A stretch of DNA of 64,000 bases from Streptomyces olindensis (lineage in GTDB: Bacteria > Actinomycetota > Actinomycetes > Streptomycetales > Streptomycetaceae), in the NCBI GenBank assembly GCA_000696115.1, contig JJOH01000023.1:1-64000 (forward strand), read 5' to 3'. A program made the translations under genes and the position numbers. Below, piece after piece: positions 16,159-23,632 of the stretch. The notes under the pieces were generated by a model, which saw nothing but the letters and a program-made list of their open reading frames with translations, was not told the DNA's origin and ran no database searches. How positions within the stretch are numbered: the stretch's first letter is position 1; each line of letters begins with the position of its first letter.

Positions 16159-17112
16159 TCAGAAACGGTACTGCTCGTCGAAGCCGTTCCCGTGCGTCTG
16201 CTGCTGCCCGCCGCCCTGGTACGGGTACGGCTGCTCCGGCGGCAGTTCCTGCCCGTACTCGTCGGTGTTGCGCTGCTGCGGGACCCAGACGCCGCCGGGC
16301 GGCGTCTCGCCGCCGTAGGTGCCGGCGTACTGGTCCTGCCCGTATCCCTGCTGCTGGCCGTAGTACTGCTGGTCGCCGTAGCCGGTGGTGTCGTACCCGC
16401 CCGGGCCGTAGGTGGACGAGCCGATGTACGGGTCCGAGTAGGCGGCGTACTGCTGCTGGCCGGTGGCGTCGTAGCCCTGCTGCTGGCCGTAGCCCGAGTA
16501 GTCGTAGGCGTAGGACGCGTCGCCGGCCTGGGCGGCGTACTGGTCGTGGGACTGGGCCTGGTATCCGGTGTCGCCGTAGACGCCGTAGGAGCCGGTCTCG
16601 TCGGGCACGGGCTGCGGCTCGTAGACGGCGGTGGTCTCGGCGTCCGCCGCCCGGGCCGGCCGCGACGGCGTGAAGACGTCGTCGCGGTCGTAGTCGTCGT
16701 CGCGGTCGTAGTCGTCGTGGCCGTAGGCGACGCTGTCGCGGCGGTGGTCGGCGTCCTCGTCGCCGTAGCCGCCGTCGGCCGCCTCCAGGCCGGAGACCTC
16801 CAGGGTCGGCTCCTGGCGGCCGCGTTCACCGCGGCGGCGCTTGCTGCCGCCCAGCATCGGCGCGTTCATGGCCCAGCCGGACGCGAAGCCGCTGCGGAAG
16901 GACAGGGTGACGTAGGTCTGGCCTACCGCGAAGGCGGCCGCGCCGAGTCCGATCACGACGACCGACGGGATCAGGACACCGACCACGACACCGAGGAAGC
17001 CGACGAAGGCCAGCAGTCGCCAGCGCAGCCGCGCCTTGTACTGCAGCAGCACCTCGCCCAGCAGCCACAGCGCGACGACGCCGAACGCGATGTAGAGGAC
17101 CGCCCAGCCCAT
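16159..17112 (-). CDS. Membrane protein with Tyr/Gly/Gln-rich prion-like tail
   Basis: The product has 317 residues. Hydrophobic segments occupy about 3-23 and 32-66, then a basic KRRRGERGR stretch (91-99), an acidic Asp/Tyr part with two near-identical DYDRDD copies (about 134-145), and a tail from about 175 to 317 with about 24 Tyr, many Gln and Gly, and motifs such as YGQQQGYGQ and GYQAQ. Such tails resemble prion-like, phase-separating regions. ATG at 17112 follows GAGAGGGG. It lies downstream of metF in the same direction, 56 bases apart. No enzyme motif is visible; function unknown. The start and membrane part are well supported, the prion-like label is compositional. Confidence 0.82.
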   Translation of the reverse strand: MGWAVLYIAFGVVALWLLGEVLLQYKARLRWRLLAFVGFLGVVVGVLIPSVVVIGLGAAAFAVGQTYVTLSFRSGFASGWAMNAPMLGGSKRRRGERGRQEPTLEVSGLEAADGGYGDEDADHRRDSVAYGHDDYDRDDDYDRDDVFTPSRPARAADAETTAVYEPQPVPDETGSYGVYGDTGYQAQSHDQYAAQAGDASYAYDYSGYGQQQGYDATGQQQYAAYSDPYIGSSTYGPGGYDTTGYGDQQYYGQQQGYGQDQYAGTYGGETPPGGVWVPQQRNTDEYGQELPPEQPYPYQGGGQQQTHGNGFDEQYRF

Positions 17113-17168
17113 GTACGCCCCTCTCCCAGTGGCCGCTACGCAGTGTGTCGTATACCGGTGCGAACGGT

Positions 17169-18092
17169 CTAGGCCTGCGCCGGGTGGTGCAGGCCCAGGT
17201 TCTCGTAGATTTCCAGTGTCGCGGTGGAGTTGTTGAGCGTGATGAAGTGCAAGCCGGGCACACCCTCGGCGAGCAGCCGCGCACAGAACTCCGTGGCGAA
17301 TTCGATCCCAATGGAGCGTACAGCGGCCGGATCGTCTTTTGCTGTGAGGATCCGCTCTTTCAGGGCGGCCGGGAACGACGCGTTGGTGAGGGACCCGATC
17401 CGCTCCAACGTCTTCACGCTCGCGATCGGCATGACCTCGGGAATGATCGGGGTGTCGCAGCCGGCGGCCGAGACGCGGTCGCGCAGCCGGAGGTAGTCCT
17501 CCGGGTGGAAGAACATCTGCGTGATGGCGTAGTCCGCGCCCGCGCGGCACTTGTCGACGAAGTGGCGGACGTCGGTGTCCCAGTCGGTGGAGCGCGGGTG
17601 CATCGCCGGGAAGGCGGCGACGCCCACACAGAAGTCGCCGGACGCCTTGATCAGCTCGACGAGCTCGGCGGCGTAGGCCAGGCCCCGGGGGTGGGGCACC
17701 CACTCGCCCATCGGGTCGCCGGGCGGGTCGCCGCGCAGGGCGAGCATGTTGCGGATCCCGGCGTCGGCGTACTGCCCGATGATGTTGCGCAGGTCGGCCA
17801 CCGAGTGGTCGACCGCGGTGAGGTGGGCGATCGGCGTGAGGGTGGTGTCGGAGGCGATCGCCTCGGTCGCCTTGACCGTGCCCGCGCGGGTGGAGCCGCC
17901 GGCGCCGTAGGTCACGGAGACGAAGTCGGGTGCCACCGCCTCGACCCGGCGCAGCGCGTTCCACAGGTTCCGCTCGCCCTTCGATGTCTTGGGGGCGTAG
18001 AACTCGAACGAGTACGTCGTCTTGCCGGTCGCGAGCATGTCGCGGACGGTGCGCGCGTGGTCCGATCTGATGGATGCGGTGCCGAGGGCCAT
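17169..18092 (-). CDS. metF: 5,10-methylenetetrahydrofolate reductase
   Basis: The product reduces methylene-THF to methyl-THF for methionine synthesis. It has 307 residues, the family norm. Visible motifs are YSFEFYAPKTSKGERNLW at the N-terminus (catalytic Glu in the SFEF motif), VTYGAGGSTR, PIAHLTAVDHS, NMLALRGDPPGD, GADYAITQMFF and PGLHFITLNNS at the end. The start ATG at 18092 lacks a ribosome site; a good promoter (18099-18127) places transcription start almost at the ATG, so the message is probably leaderless. Upstream is thiE on the same strand, downstream the Tyr/Gly-rich protein gene. A metF-like gene has the same relative position after the M. tuberculosis dcw cluster. Confidence 0.93.
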   Translation of the reverse strand: MALGTASIRSDHARTVRDMLATGKTTYSFEFYAPKTSKGERNLWNALRRVEAVAPDFVSVTYGAGGSTRAGTVKATEAIASDTTLTPIAHLTAVDHSVADLRNIIGQYADAGIRNMLALRGDPPGDPMGEWVPHPRGLAYAAELVELIKASGDFCVGVAAFPAMHPRSTDWDTDVRHFVDKCRAGADYAITQMFFHPEDYLRLRDRVSAAGCDTPIIPEVMPIASVKTLERIGSLTNASFPAALKERILTAKDDPAAVRSIGIEFATEFCARLLAEGVPGLHFITLNNSTATLEIYENLGLHHPAQA

Positions 18093-18098
18093 ACCGGC

Positions 18099-18127
18099 AG
18101 GTTAGCCAGGGGCGGTCGCTCTCCCAA
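18099..18127 (-). promoter_or_regulatory. metF promoter, leaderless type
   Basis: On the minus strand TTGGGA (18122-18127) and TAACCT (18099-18104) are 17 bases apart, and only six bases separate the -10 from the metF ATG. Transcription would start at or next to the start codon. Confidence 0.6.
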
Positions 18128-18160
18128 CCGAACGCGGATATTTGACCTATTTGTCTACTT

Positions 18161-18181
18161 GCTGTCCACTCCTTGGACAGC
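18161..18181 (-). terminator. Small hairpin after thiE
   Basis: GCTGTCCA and TGGACAGC form an eight-base-pair stem with a five-base loop, six bases after the thiE stop on the minus strand and followed by AAGTAGACAAAT. It could be a weak terminator; it also lies just upstream of the metF promoter. Confidence 0.4.
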
Positions 18182-18187
18182 CCGGCG

Positions 18188-18847
18188 TCACTCCTTCTCG
18201 CGCAGCCGCTTCGCGAATTCGGACGCCGCCGCACCCGGGTCGTCGGCCTCGGTGATCGCCCGGACGACGACCACGCGCCGGGCCCCGGCTTCCAGGACCT
18301 GGTCGAGGTTGCCGAGGTCGATGCCGCCGATGGCGAACCAGGGCCGGTCGGTGCCGAGGGCCGCGGTGGACCGGACGAGGTCCAGGCCGGGGGCGTGGCG
18401 GCCGGGCTTGGTGGGGGTCGGCCAGCACGGGCCGGTGCAGAAGTAGTCCACGCCGTCCTGGACGGCGGCCGCGGCGGCCTCGGACTCGGCGTGGGTGGAG
18501 CGGCCGATCAGGACGTCGTCGCCGAGGATCGCCCGGGCCGCGGGGACCGGGAGGTCGCCCTGGCCGAGATGGAGCACGTCGGAACCGGCGGCGTGGGCGA
18601 CGTCCGCCCGGTCGTTGACCGCGAGGAGCTTGCCGTGCCGGGCGCAGGCCTCGGCGAAGACGGCCAGGTGCTCCAGCTCCTCGGCGGCCTCCATGCCCTT
18701 GTCCCGCAGCTGCACGATGTCGACCCCGCCGGCCAGCACGGCGTCGAGGAACTCCACGAGGTCGCCCTGCCGCGTGCGGGCGTCGGTGCACAGGTAGACC
18801 CGGGCGTCGGCGAGCTGGGCCCGTGCGGTGGTGGCGGTGCCGGACAT
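18188..18847 (-). CDS. thiE: Thiamine-phosphate synthase ThiE
   Basis: The product joins HMP-pyrophosphate and the thiazole phosphate to give thiamine monophosphate. It has 219 residues, normal length. Motifs include DIVQLRDKG (pyrophosphate and Mg site), VNDRADVAHAAGSDVLHLGQGDLP, LIGRSTHAESEAAAA, DYFCTGPCWPTPTKPGR and WFAIGGIDLGNLDQVLEAGARRVVVVRAI. ATG at 18847 is preferred, with GGGGGAC upstream; the frame is open further back. It stands apart from thiO-thiS-thiG (21.4-23.5 kb) and reads the other way, with an Rv2175c-like gene and an FAD reductase between. No TPP riboswitch was seen in front of this copy. Confidence 0.92.
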   Translation of the reverse strand: MSGTATTARAQLADARVYLCTDARTRQGDLVEFLDAVLAGGVDIVQLRDKGMEAAEELEHLAVFAEACARHGKLLAVNDRADVAHAAGSDVLHLGQGDLPVPAARAILGDDVLIGRSTHAESEAAAAAVQDGVDYFCTGPCWPTPTKPGRHAPGLDLVRSTAALGTDRPWFAIGGIDLGNLDQVLEAGARRVVVVRAITEADDPGAAASEFAKRLREKE

Positions 18848-18902
18848 GCGTGTCCCCCTGGGTGTCGGTGGCGCGGGCGGGCCCGCGGGTGCGTCGGTGC
18901 CG

Positions 18903-18942
18903 TACGGCTGCGGGAGCGCCCCTACGGCTGCGGGAGCGCCCC
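18903..18942. repeat. Perfect 20-base tandem duplication
   Basis: The 20-base unit starting TACGGCTGCGGGAG occurs twice without a gap upstream of thiE. Together with the preceding GGGTGCGTCGG it resembles a GC-rich intergenic element common in Streptomyces (compare 37984-38023 and 46275-46319). No function is known. Confidence 0.8.
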
Positions 18943-19126
18943 TGTCCCGCCGCGACACCTCGGGCACCCTACGCCCCTTCCCGGGCCGCCCGGGGGCGCT
19001 CACGGCCTCGCACGGGCACGCCCGGCCCCCGGGCCGTGACCCCCACGGGCCACGGCCCACACCGGGCGGGTTGTTCGGGCCGGCCCCGCTCGCGCGGCGC
19101 CGGACGGTTGTTCGGTCGAGGTCGGG

Positions 19127-19492
19127 TCAGACCGCGAGTGCCTGGGCGCGGCGCTTCACCTCCGTGCCGCGGTTCTCGCTCAGCGCCTGCGCCGGCGTGC
19201 CGGGCAGGGACGGGTCGGGGGTGAACAGCCACTCCAGCATCTCTTCGACCGTGAAGCCGTCGTCCCGCAGGAGCGTCAGGGTGCCGGACAGGCCCTTGAC
19301 GACCTTGTCCCCGTCGATGAAGGCGGCGGGGACGTGCAGCGCGCGGTTCTCACCACGGCGTACGGCGATGAGCTGGCCCTCCTTGACCAGCTGCCGCACA
19401 CGCGTCACCTCGACGCCGAGCTGTTCGGCGATGTCGGGGAGGGTGAGCCAGGCGGGGACGAGAGCATCGATCTTTGCGTCAATCTCGGTCAC
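19127..19492 (-). CDS. Rv2175c-like DNA-binding protein
   Basis: This small protein of 121 residues has a winged helix-turn-helix-like region (PAWLTLPDIAEQLGVEVTRVRQLVKEGQLIAVRRGENRALHVPAAFI) and a C-terminal helix-rich part (TLLRDDGFTVEEMLEWLFTPDPSLPGTPAQAL). It belongs to the family of M. tuberculosis Rv2175c, a DNA-binding protein phosphorylated by the neighbouring kinase PknL. GTG at 19492 gives the conserved VTEIDAKIDALVPAW start, though no strong ribosome site precedes it; the frame extends to GTG at 19543. The PASTA kinase at 23.6 kb is the likely PknL counterpart. The Thr at position 2 is one of few candidate phosphosites in its short N-terminus. Confidence 0.82.
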   Translation of the reverse strand: MTEIDAKIDALVPAWLTLPDIAEQLGVEVTRVRQLVKEGQLIAVRRGENRALHVPAAFIDGDKVVKGLSGTLTLLRDDGFTVEEMLEWLFTPDPSLPGTPAQALSENRGTEVKRRAQALAV

Positions 19493-19582
19493 GGAAACCA
19501 GCCTGCCATCCACCACTGACAGTCGGAAGTCGGCCCGGTCCACCTGGGCGGACGCGCCGGGGCGGGCCCGGGCGCCCGGGCC

Positions 19583-20824
19583 CTACGCCGTGGCCGCTTT
19601 CAGGGGCCTCGCCGGGTCCTGGAGCAGCACCGGATCCATCGGCGCGCCCGCCTCGATCAGGCGGCGGCCCTGCGCCAGGTCCCGGGGGCGGCCCACCGCC
19701 AGCAGCGCCACCAGCCGGTCCCCGCGCAGCCAGCAGACCGTCCAGGCGGGACCGGACGGGTCACCCCGCCACAGCGCGGTGTCGGCGGCCGCGTGGTGCC
19801 CGGCGTACTGCACGAACCGTCCGAACTGCTCGGACCAGAAGTACGGCACCGGGTCGTAGACCGCCGGGGTCTCGCCGGTGGCCCTGCCGATGATGTTCGA
19901 CGCGACCGTGCGCGGGCCCTGGAGGGCGTTGTCCCAGTGGTGCACGAGCAGGCGCTCGCCGTACCGGCCCGAGGGGAAGGAGGCGCAGTCGCCGACCGCG
20001 TAGACGTCCGGCGCGGAGGTGCGCAGGTGCTCGTCGGCCACGATCTCGCCGTGGGCGCCGAGCTCGACCCCGGAGCCGGCCAGCCACGCCGTCGCCGGGC
20101 GGGCGCCGATGCCGACGACGACCGCGTCCGCGGGCAGCCGGGAGCCGTCGTCGAGGAGCACCGCGCCGGGCTCGACGCGCGCCACGCGCGCGTGGGTGCG
20201 CAGCACGGCGCCCGCGTCCTCGTACCAGCGGGCCATCGGGGCGGCGACCTCGGCGGGCAGCGCCCCGGCCAGCGGCCGTTCGGCGGCCTCCACGACGGTC
20301 ACCGCGCAGCCCGCCTCGCGCGCGGCCGTGGCGAACTCCGCGCCGATCCAGCCCGCGCCGACGACCACGATGTCGTGCCGGCGGGCCAGCACCGGACGCA
20401 GCCGCTCGGCGTCGTCCAGGGTGCGCAGCAGATGCACACCGGGCACGCCCTCCGCGCCGGGCAGCCGGACGGGTTCGGCGCCGGTCGCGACGACCAGGAC
20501 GTCGTACGGCACGGCCCCGTTCTCGGTGGCGAGCTCGTGGTCTCCGGGGCGCAGGCCGAGCACCTCGCAGCCGAGGCGCAGCTCGATGCCGAGGGCCTCG
20601 AAGTCGACGTCGAAGGCGGAGCCCTCCGCTTTGCCGAGCAGGACGGCCTTGGACAACGGGGGCCGGTCGTACGGCTGGTGGGGTTCGGCGCCGATCAGGA
20701 GCACGGTGCCGGTGAAGCCCTGCTCGCGCAGGGCGACGGCGGTCTGCACACCGGCCATGCCCGCGCCCGCCACGACCACGCGCCGCGGCGCGGACGAACC
20801 TGGTTCCTGCGTCTGCTCGCTCAC
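19583..20824 (-). CDS. NAD(P)/FAD-dependent reductase (ferredoxin/rubredoxin reductase type)
   Basis: This is a 413-residue pyridine nucleotide-disulfide family flavoprotein. The FAD-binding GAGMAGVQTA is near the start, the NAD-binding VVVGAGWIGAEFA in the middle, and the second FAD motif DVYAVGDCAS is followed by HHWDNALQGPRTVASNIIG and a C-terminal reductase domain (YFWSEQFGRFVQYAG). This is the layout of ferredoxin or rubredoxin reductases that serve oxygenases; no partner is adjacent. The frame allows ATG at 20848, but GTG at 20824 (VSEQTQEPG) is preferred because TATGGT lies six bases before it, as in other leaderless genes here. It follows the small gene at 20857-21207 on the same strand. 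Confidence 0.85.
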   Translation of the reverse strand: MSEQTQEPGSSAPRRVVVAGAGMAGVQTAVALREQGFTGTVLLIGAEPHQPYDRPPLSKAVLLGKAEGSAFDVDFEALGIELRLGCEVLGLRPGDHELATENGAVPYDVLVVATGAEPVRLPGAEGVPGVHLLRTLDDAERLRPVLARRHDIVVVGAGWIGAEFATAAREAGCAVTVVEAAERPLAGALPAEVAAPMARWYEDAGAVLRTHARVARVEPGAVLLDDGSRLPADAVVVGIGARPATAWLAGSGVELGAHGEIVADEHLRTSAPDVYAVGDCASFPSGRYGERLLVHHWDNALQGPRTVASNIIGRATGETPAVYDPVPYFWSEQFGRFVQYAGHHAAADTALWRGDPSGPAWTVCWLRGDRLVALLAVGRPRDLAQGRRLIEAGAPMDPVLLQDPARPLKAATA

Positions 20825-20830
20825 CTGATC

Positions 20831-20860
20831 ACCATAGACAACTGACATTTCGTCAGTCAG
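20831..20860 (-). promoter_or_regulatory. Predicted leaderless promoter with inverted repeat
   Basis: On the minus strand CTGACT (20855-20860) and TATGGT (20831-20836) are 18 bases apart, six bases before the GTG of the FAD reductase. Between them lies an inverted repeat, ACTGAC and GTCAGT around five bases (20841-20857), which could bind a regulator. The -35 overlaps the stop codon of the upstream gene. Confidence 0.4.
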
Positions 20861-21207
20861 TGCTCATCCGCCGCGACCTGCTCCACAACGCTGGTTCCGC
20901 TGCCCGCCTGGGACTCCCACTCCCAGCTCTCCTCCAGCCGCACCCGCCCGTCGGGCAGTTCCACGACCGTCGACACGCAGTGCCCGGAGGAGGTGGTCCC
21001 ATCCCCCTTGAGCTGTACGTACCGGAAGTCCAGTCTGTCGCCCTCCCGGGTACCCACGAGATGTCCGCGTACGACGTCGCCGCCCGTGTACTCGGCCCAG
21101 ACCTCGCCGTCCTTCTCGTGGTACGTGAACCGGGTGCGGGTCCCCACCTGGCCGGGTGCCTGGTCGGCGACCGGGGCGAGGACGAGTCCGTCGAGGGACC
21201 GGGCCAT
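20857..21207 (-). CDS. Small conserved protein, function unknown
   Basis: The product has 116 residues and no membrane segment or signal peptide. The sequence alternates short beta-like strands (RTRFTYHEKDGEVWAEYTGGDVVRGHLVGTREGDRLDFRYVQLKG, then CVSTVVELPDGRVRLEESWEWES), the pattern of a small lipocalin-like beta barrel; relatives are often mislabelled as N-acetylglutamate synthase. ATG at 21207 follows GGGAG with eight bases spacing. It is divergent from the thiO operon, whose promoter and riboswitch begin 14 bases beyond this start, and it ends at the promoter of the FAD reductase. I infer no specific function. Confidence 0.7.
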   Translation of the reverse strand: MARSLDGLVLAPVADQAPGQVGTRTRFTYHEKDGEVWAEYTGGDVVRGHLVGTREGDRLDFRYVQLKGDGTTSSGHCVSTVVELPDGRVRLEESWEWESQAGSGTSVVEQVAADEH

Positions 21208-21220
21208 GGCGGTGGCTCCC

Positions 21221-21250
21221 TTACTGCGGCATGTGGCATCGGGCTAGGGT
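21221..21250 (+). promoter_or_regulatory. Predicted promoter of the thiOSG operon
   Basis: TTACTG (21221-21226) and TAGGGT (21245-21250) are 18 bases apart. Transcription would start near 21257, directly ahead of the TPP riboswitch. Confidence 0.5.
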
Positions 21251-21264
21251 GGGTGGCCAACGTA

Positions 21265-21360
21265 AGGCACTCGCGGGAGCCCGGACGCACCGGGCTGAGA
21301 GGGAGGCTGGCGGCCTCCGACCGTACGAACCTGATCCGGGTCATGCCGGCGAAGGGAGGG
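21265..21360 (+). promoter_or_regulatory. TPP (THI-element) riboswitch
   Basis: The conserved core of the thiamine pyrophosphate aptamer is readable. The P2/P3 segment GGGCTGAGAGGGA is at about 21292-21304, then a P3 hairpin (GGCTGGCGGCC), and the P4/P5 part GAACCTGATCCGGGTCATGCC at about 21327-21349 followed by GGCGAAGGGAGG. It lies directly before thiO. The closing strand contains the purine-rich ribosome site region (GGGAGGGG), so TPP binding probably blocks translation of thiO rather than ending transcription. Confidence 0.95.
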
Positions 21361-21371
21361 GCTGGACGCCC

Positions 21372-22541
21372 ATGTCGCGTACGCGCACGTCAGACGTCCT
21401 CGTCATCGGGGGCGGGATCATCGGCCTGGTCACCGCGTGGCGGGCCGCGCAACGCGGGTTCGCCACGGCCGTGGCGGACCCCGAGCCGGGTGGCGGCGCC
21501 GCTCAGGTGGCGGCCGGGATGCTGGCCGCCGTCACGGAGCTGCACTACGGCGAACAGACCCTGCTCGGCCTGAACCTCGCCTCCGCCCGCCGCTACCCGG
21601 ACTTCGCGGCCGAGCTCACCGAGCTGACCGGCCACGACCTCGGCTACCGGCGGTGCGGCACGCTCGCCGTGGCGCTGGACGCCGACGACCGGGCCCACCT
21701 GCGCGAACTGCACGCCCTGCAGCAGCAGTCGGGCCTGGAGTCGCAGTGGCTGTCGGGGCGGGAGTGCCGCCGTCTGGAGCCGATGCTCGCGCCGGGCGTG
21801 CGCGGCGGGCTGCGGGTCGACGGCGACCACCAGATCGACCCGCGGCGCCTGGCCGGGGCGCTGCTGGCCGCGTGCGAGCGGGCGGGCGTGGTCTTCCACC
21901 ACGCGTGGGCGGAGCGGCTGACCGTCGTGGGGGACCGGGCCACCGGTGTCGTCACCGCCGACGGGACCGAGCTGGGCGCCGGGCAGGTCGTGCTGGCCGG
22001 GGGCAGCCTGAGCGGGCGGCTCGCGGGCGTCCCGGAGGACGTGCTGCCGCCCGTGCGGCCGGTGAAGGGGCAGGTCGTCCGGCTGACCATGCCGGGACGG
22101 CACGGACCGTTCCTCAGCCGGACCGTGCGCGCGGTCGTGCGCGGCAGCCACGTCTACCTGGTGCCGCGCGAGAGCGGCGAGCTGGTGATCGGGGCGACCA
22201 GCGAGGAGCTGGGCTGGGACACCACCGTCACCGCGGGCGGCGTCTACGAGCTGCTGCGCGACGCGCACGAGCTGGTCCCCGGCATCACCGAACTGCCGCT
22301 CACCGAGACCCGCGCCGGACTGCGCCCCGGCTCGCCCGACAACGCGCCGCTGCTCGGCCCGACCGGCCTCGACGGACTGCTGCTGGCCACCGGGCACTAC
22401 CGCAACGGCGTCCTGCTCACGCCGGTCACCGGCGACGCCCTGGCGCACGCCCTGGCGACGGGCGACCTCCCCGAGGAGGCCCGCCCCTTCACACCGAAGC
22501 GCTTCAGTACCGCCACCGCACTCACGGAGCAGCCCGCATGA
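21372..22541 (+). CDS. thiO: Glycine oxidase ThiO
   Basis: This FAD enzyme of 389 residues oxidises glycine to the imine used to build the thiazole of thiamine. The nucleotide-binding motif VLVIGGGIIGLVTAW is at about 9-23. Other DAAO/ThiO landmarks are GGGAAQVAAGMLAAVTELHYGE, VDGDHQIDPRRLAGAL, PVRPVKGQVVRL, YLVPRESGELVIGATSEELGWD and the C-terminal TGHYRNGVLLTPVTG. ATG at 21372 is the first start after the riboswitch, with GGGAGGGG upstream. It overlaps thiS by four bases (ATGA). It lies in the TPP-controlled operon thiO-thiS-thiG. Confidence 0.93.
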   Translation: MSRTRTSDVLVIGGGIIGLVTAWRAAQRGFATAVADPEPGGGAAQVAAGMLAAVTELHYGEQTLLGLNLASARRYPDFAAELTELTGHDLGYRRCGTLAVALDADDRAHLRELHALQQQSGLESQWLSGRECRRLEPMLAPGVRGGLRVDGDHQIDPRRLAGALLAACERAGVVFHHAWAERLTVVGDRATGVVTADGTELGAGQVVLAGGSLSGRLAGVPEDVLPPVRPVKGQVVRLTMPGRHGPFLSRTVRAVVRGSHVYLVPRESGELVIGATSEELGWDTTVTAGGVYELLRDAHELVPGITELPLTETRAGLRPGSPDNAPLLGPTGLDGLLLATGHYRNGVLLTPVTGDALAHALATGDLPEEARPFTPKRFSTATALTEQPA

Positions 22542-22738
22542 ACATCTCCGTCAACGGGGAGCCCCGGGACGTCCGGCCCGGCACGGCTCTCGACACCGTC
22601 GTGAAGTCGCTGACCACCTCGCCCTCGGGAGTGGCCGCCGCCCTCAACGAAACCGTCGTCCCGCGCACGCAGTGGCCGTCCACGCCCCTCTCCGAGGGGG
22701 ACCGCGTGGAAGTCCTCACCGCCGTCCAAGGAGGCTGA
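22538..22738 (+). CDS. thiS: Sulfur carrier protein ThiS
   Basis: A 66-residue ubiquitin-like protein carrying sulfur as a C-terminal thiocarboxylate to ThiG. It starts MNISVNGEPRDV, has the expected beta-grasp length and ends VLTAVQGG, with the essential Gly-Gly. Its start overlaps the thiO stop and its end is two bases from thiG, so the three are one translational unit. Confidence 0.95.
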   Translation: MNISVNGEPRDVRPGTALDTVVKSLTTSPSGVAAALNETVVPRTQWPSTPLSEGDRVEVLTAVQGG

Positions 22739-22740
22739 CC

Positions 22741-23538
22741 ATGGCCGACGATCCGTTCGTCCTCGGGGGTACGTCCTTCACGTCCCGCCTGATCATGGGC
22801 ACGGGCGGGGCGCCCAGCCTCGACGTGCTGGAGCGGTCGCTGGTCGCCTCCGGGACGGAGCTGACGACCGTCGCCATGCGCCGCGTGAACCCCTCGGTGC
22901 ACGGCTCGGTGCTGTCCGTCCTGGAGAGGCTCGGCATCAGCGTGCTGCCCAACACGGCGGGCTGCTTCACCGCCGGGGAGGCCGTCCTCACGGCCCGGCT
23001 CGCGCGCGAGGCCCTCGGCACCGACCTGATCAAGCTGGAGGTCATCGCCGACGAGCGCACGCTGCTGCCGGACCCGATCGAGCTGCTGGAGGCGGCCGAG
23101 ACGCTCGTCGACGACGGCTTCACGGTGCTGCCGTACACCAACGACGACCCCGTGCTGGCCCGCAAGCTCGAGGACGTGGGCTGCGCGGCGATCATGCCGC
23201 TCGGCTCGCCCATCGGCTCCGGGCTCGGCATCCGCAACCCGCACAACTTCCAGCTGATCGTCGAGCACGCGCGCGTGCCGGTGATCCTGGACGCGGGCGC
23301 CGGGACGGCGTCGGACGCGGCGCTGGCGATGGAGCTGGGGTGCGCCGGTGTGATGCTCGCCTCGGCGGTGACGCGGGCCCAGGAGCCGGTGCTGATGGCC
23401 GACGCCATGCGGCACGCGGTGGAGGCCGGGCGGCTGGCGTACCGGGCGGGGCGGATCCCGCGGCGGCACTTCGCGGAGGCGTCGTCGCCCGCGGAGGGCA
23501 GGGCGGCGCTGGACCCGGAGCGGCCCGCCTTCGGGTGA
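22741..23538 (+). CDS. thiG: Thiazole synthase ThiG
   Basis: The product makes the thiazole phosphate of thiamine from deoxyxylulose phosphate, the ThiO product and ThiS thiocarboxylate. At 265 residues it is typical. The Schiff-base lysine is Lys98 in TDLIKLEVI; also visible are GTGGAPSLDVLERSL, TVAMRRVN, LPNTAGCFTAGEAV, PLGSPIGSGLGIRNP and the phosphate loop VILDAGAGTASDAALAMELGCAGVMLASAV. AAGGAGG (22728-22734) precedes the ATG. It is the last gene of the operon. thiC, thiD and thiF are not in the window. Confidence 0.95.
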   Translation: MADDPFVLGGTSFTSRLIMGTGGAPSLDVLERSLVASGTELTTVAMRRVNPSVHGSVLSVLERLGISVLPNTAGCFTAGEAVLTARLAREALGTDLIKLEVIADERTLLPDPIELLEAAETLVDDGFTVLPYTNDDPVLARKLEDVGCAAIMPLGSPIGSGLGIRNPHNFQLIVEHARVPVILDAGAGTASDAALAMELGCAGVMLASAVTRAQEPVLMADAMRHAVEAGRLAYRAGRIPRRHFAEASSPAEGRAALDPERPAFG

Positions 23539-23632
23539 GGGTGCGCCGGGCACGTCACAGGTCGGCTGCAGTACCGGTGCGATCTTCGGCGTGCTGCGCG
23601 GGGTGACAGTGGTGGCTCGTACACTCGCCTGC

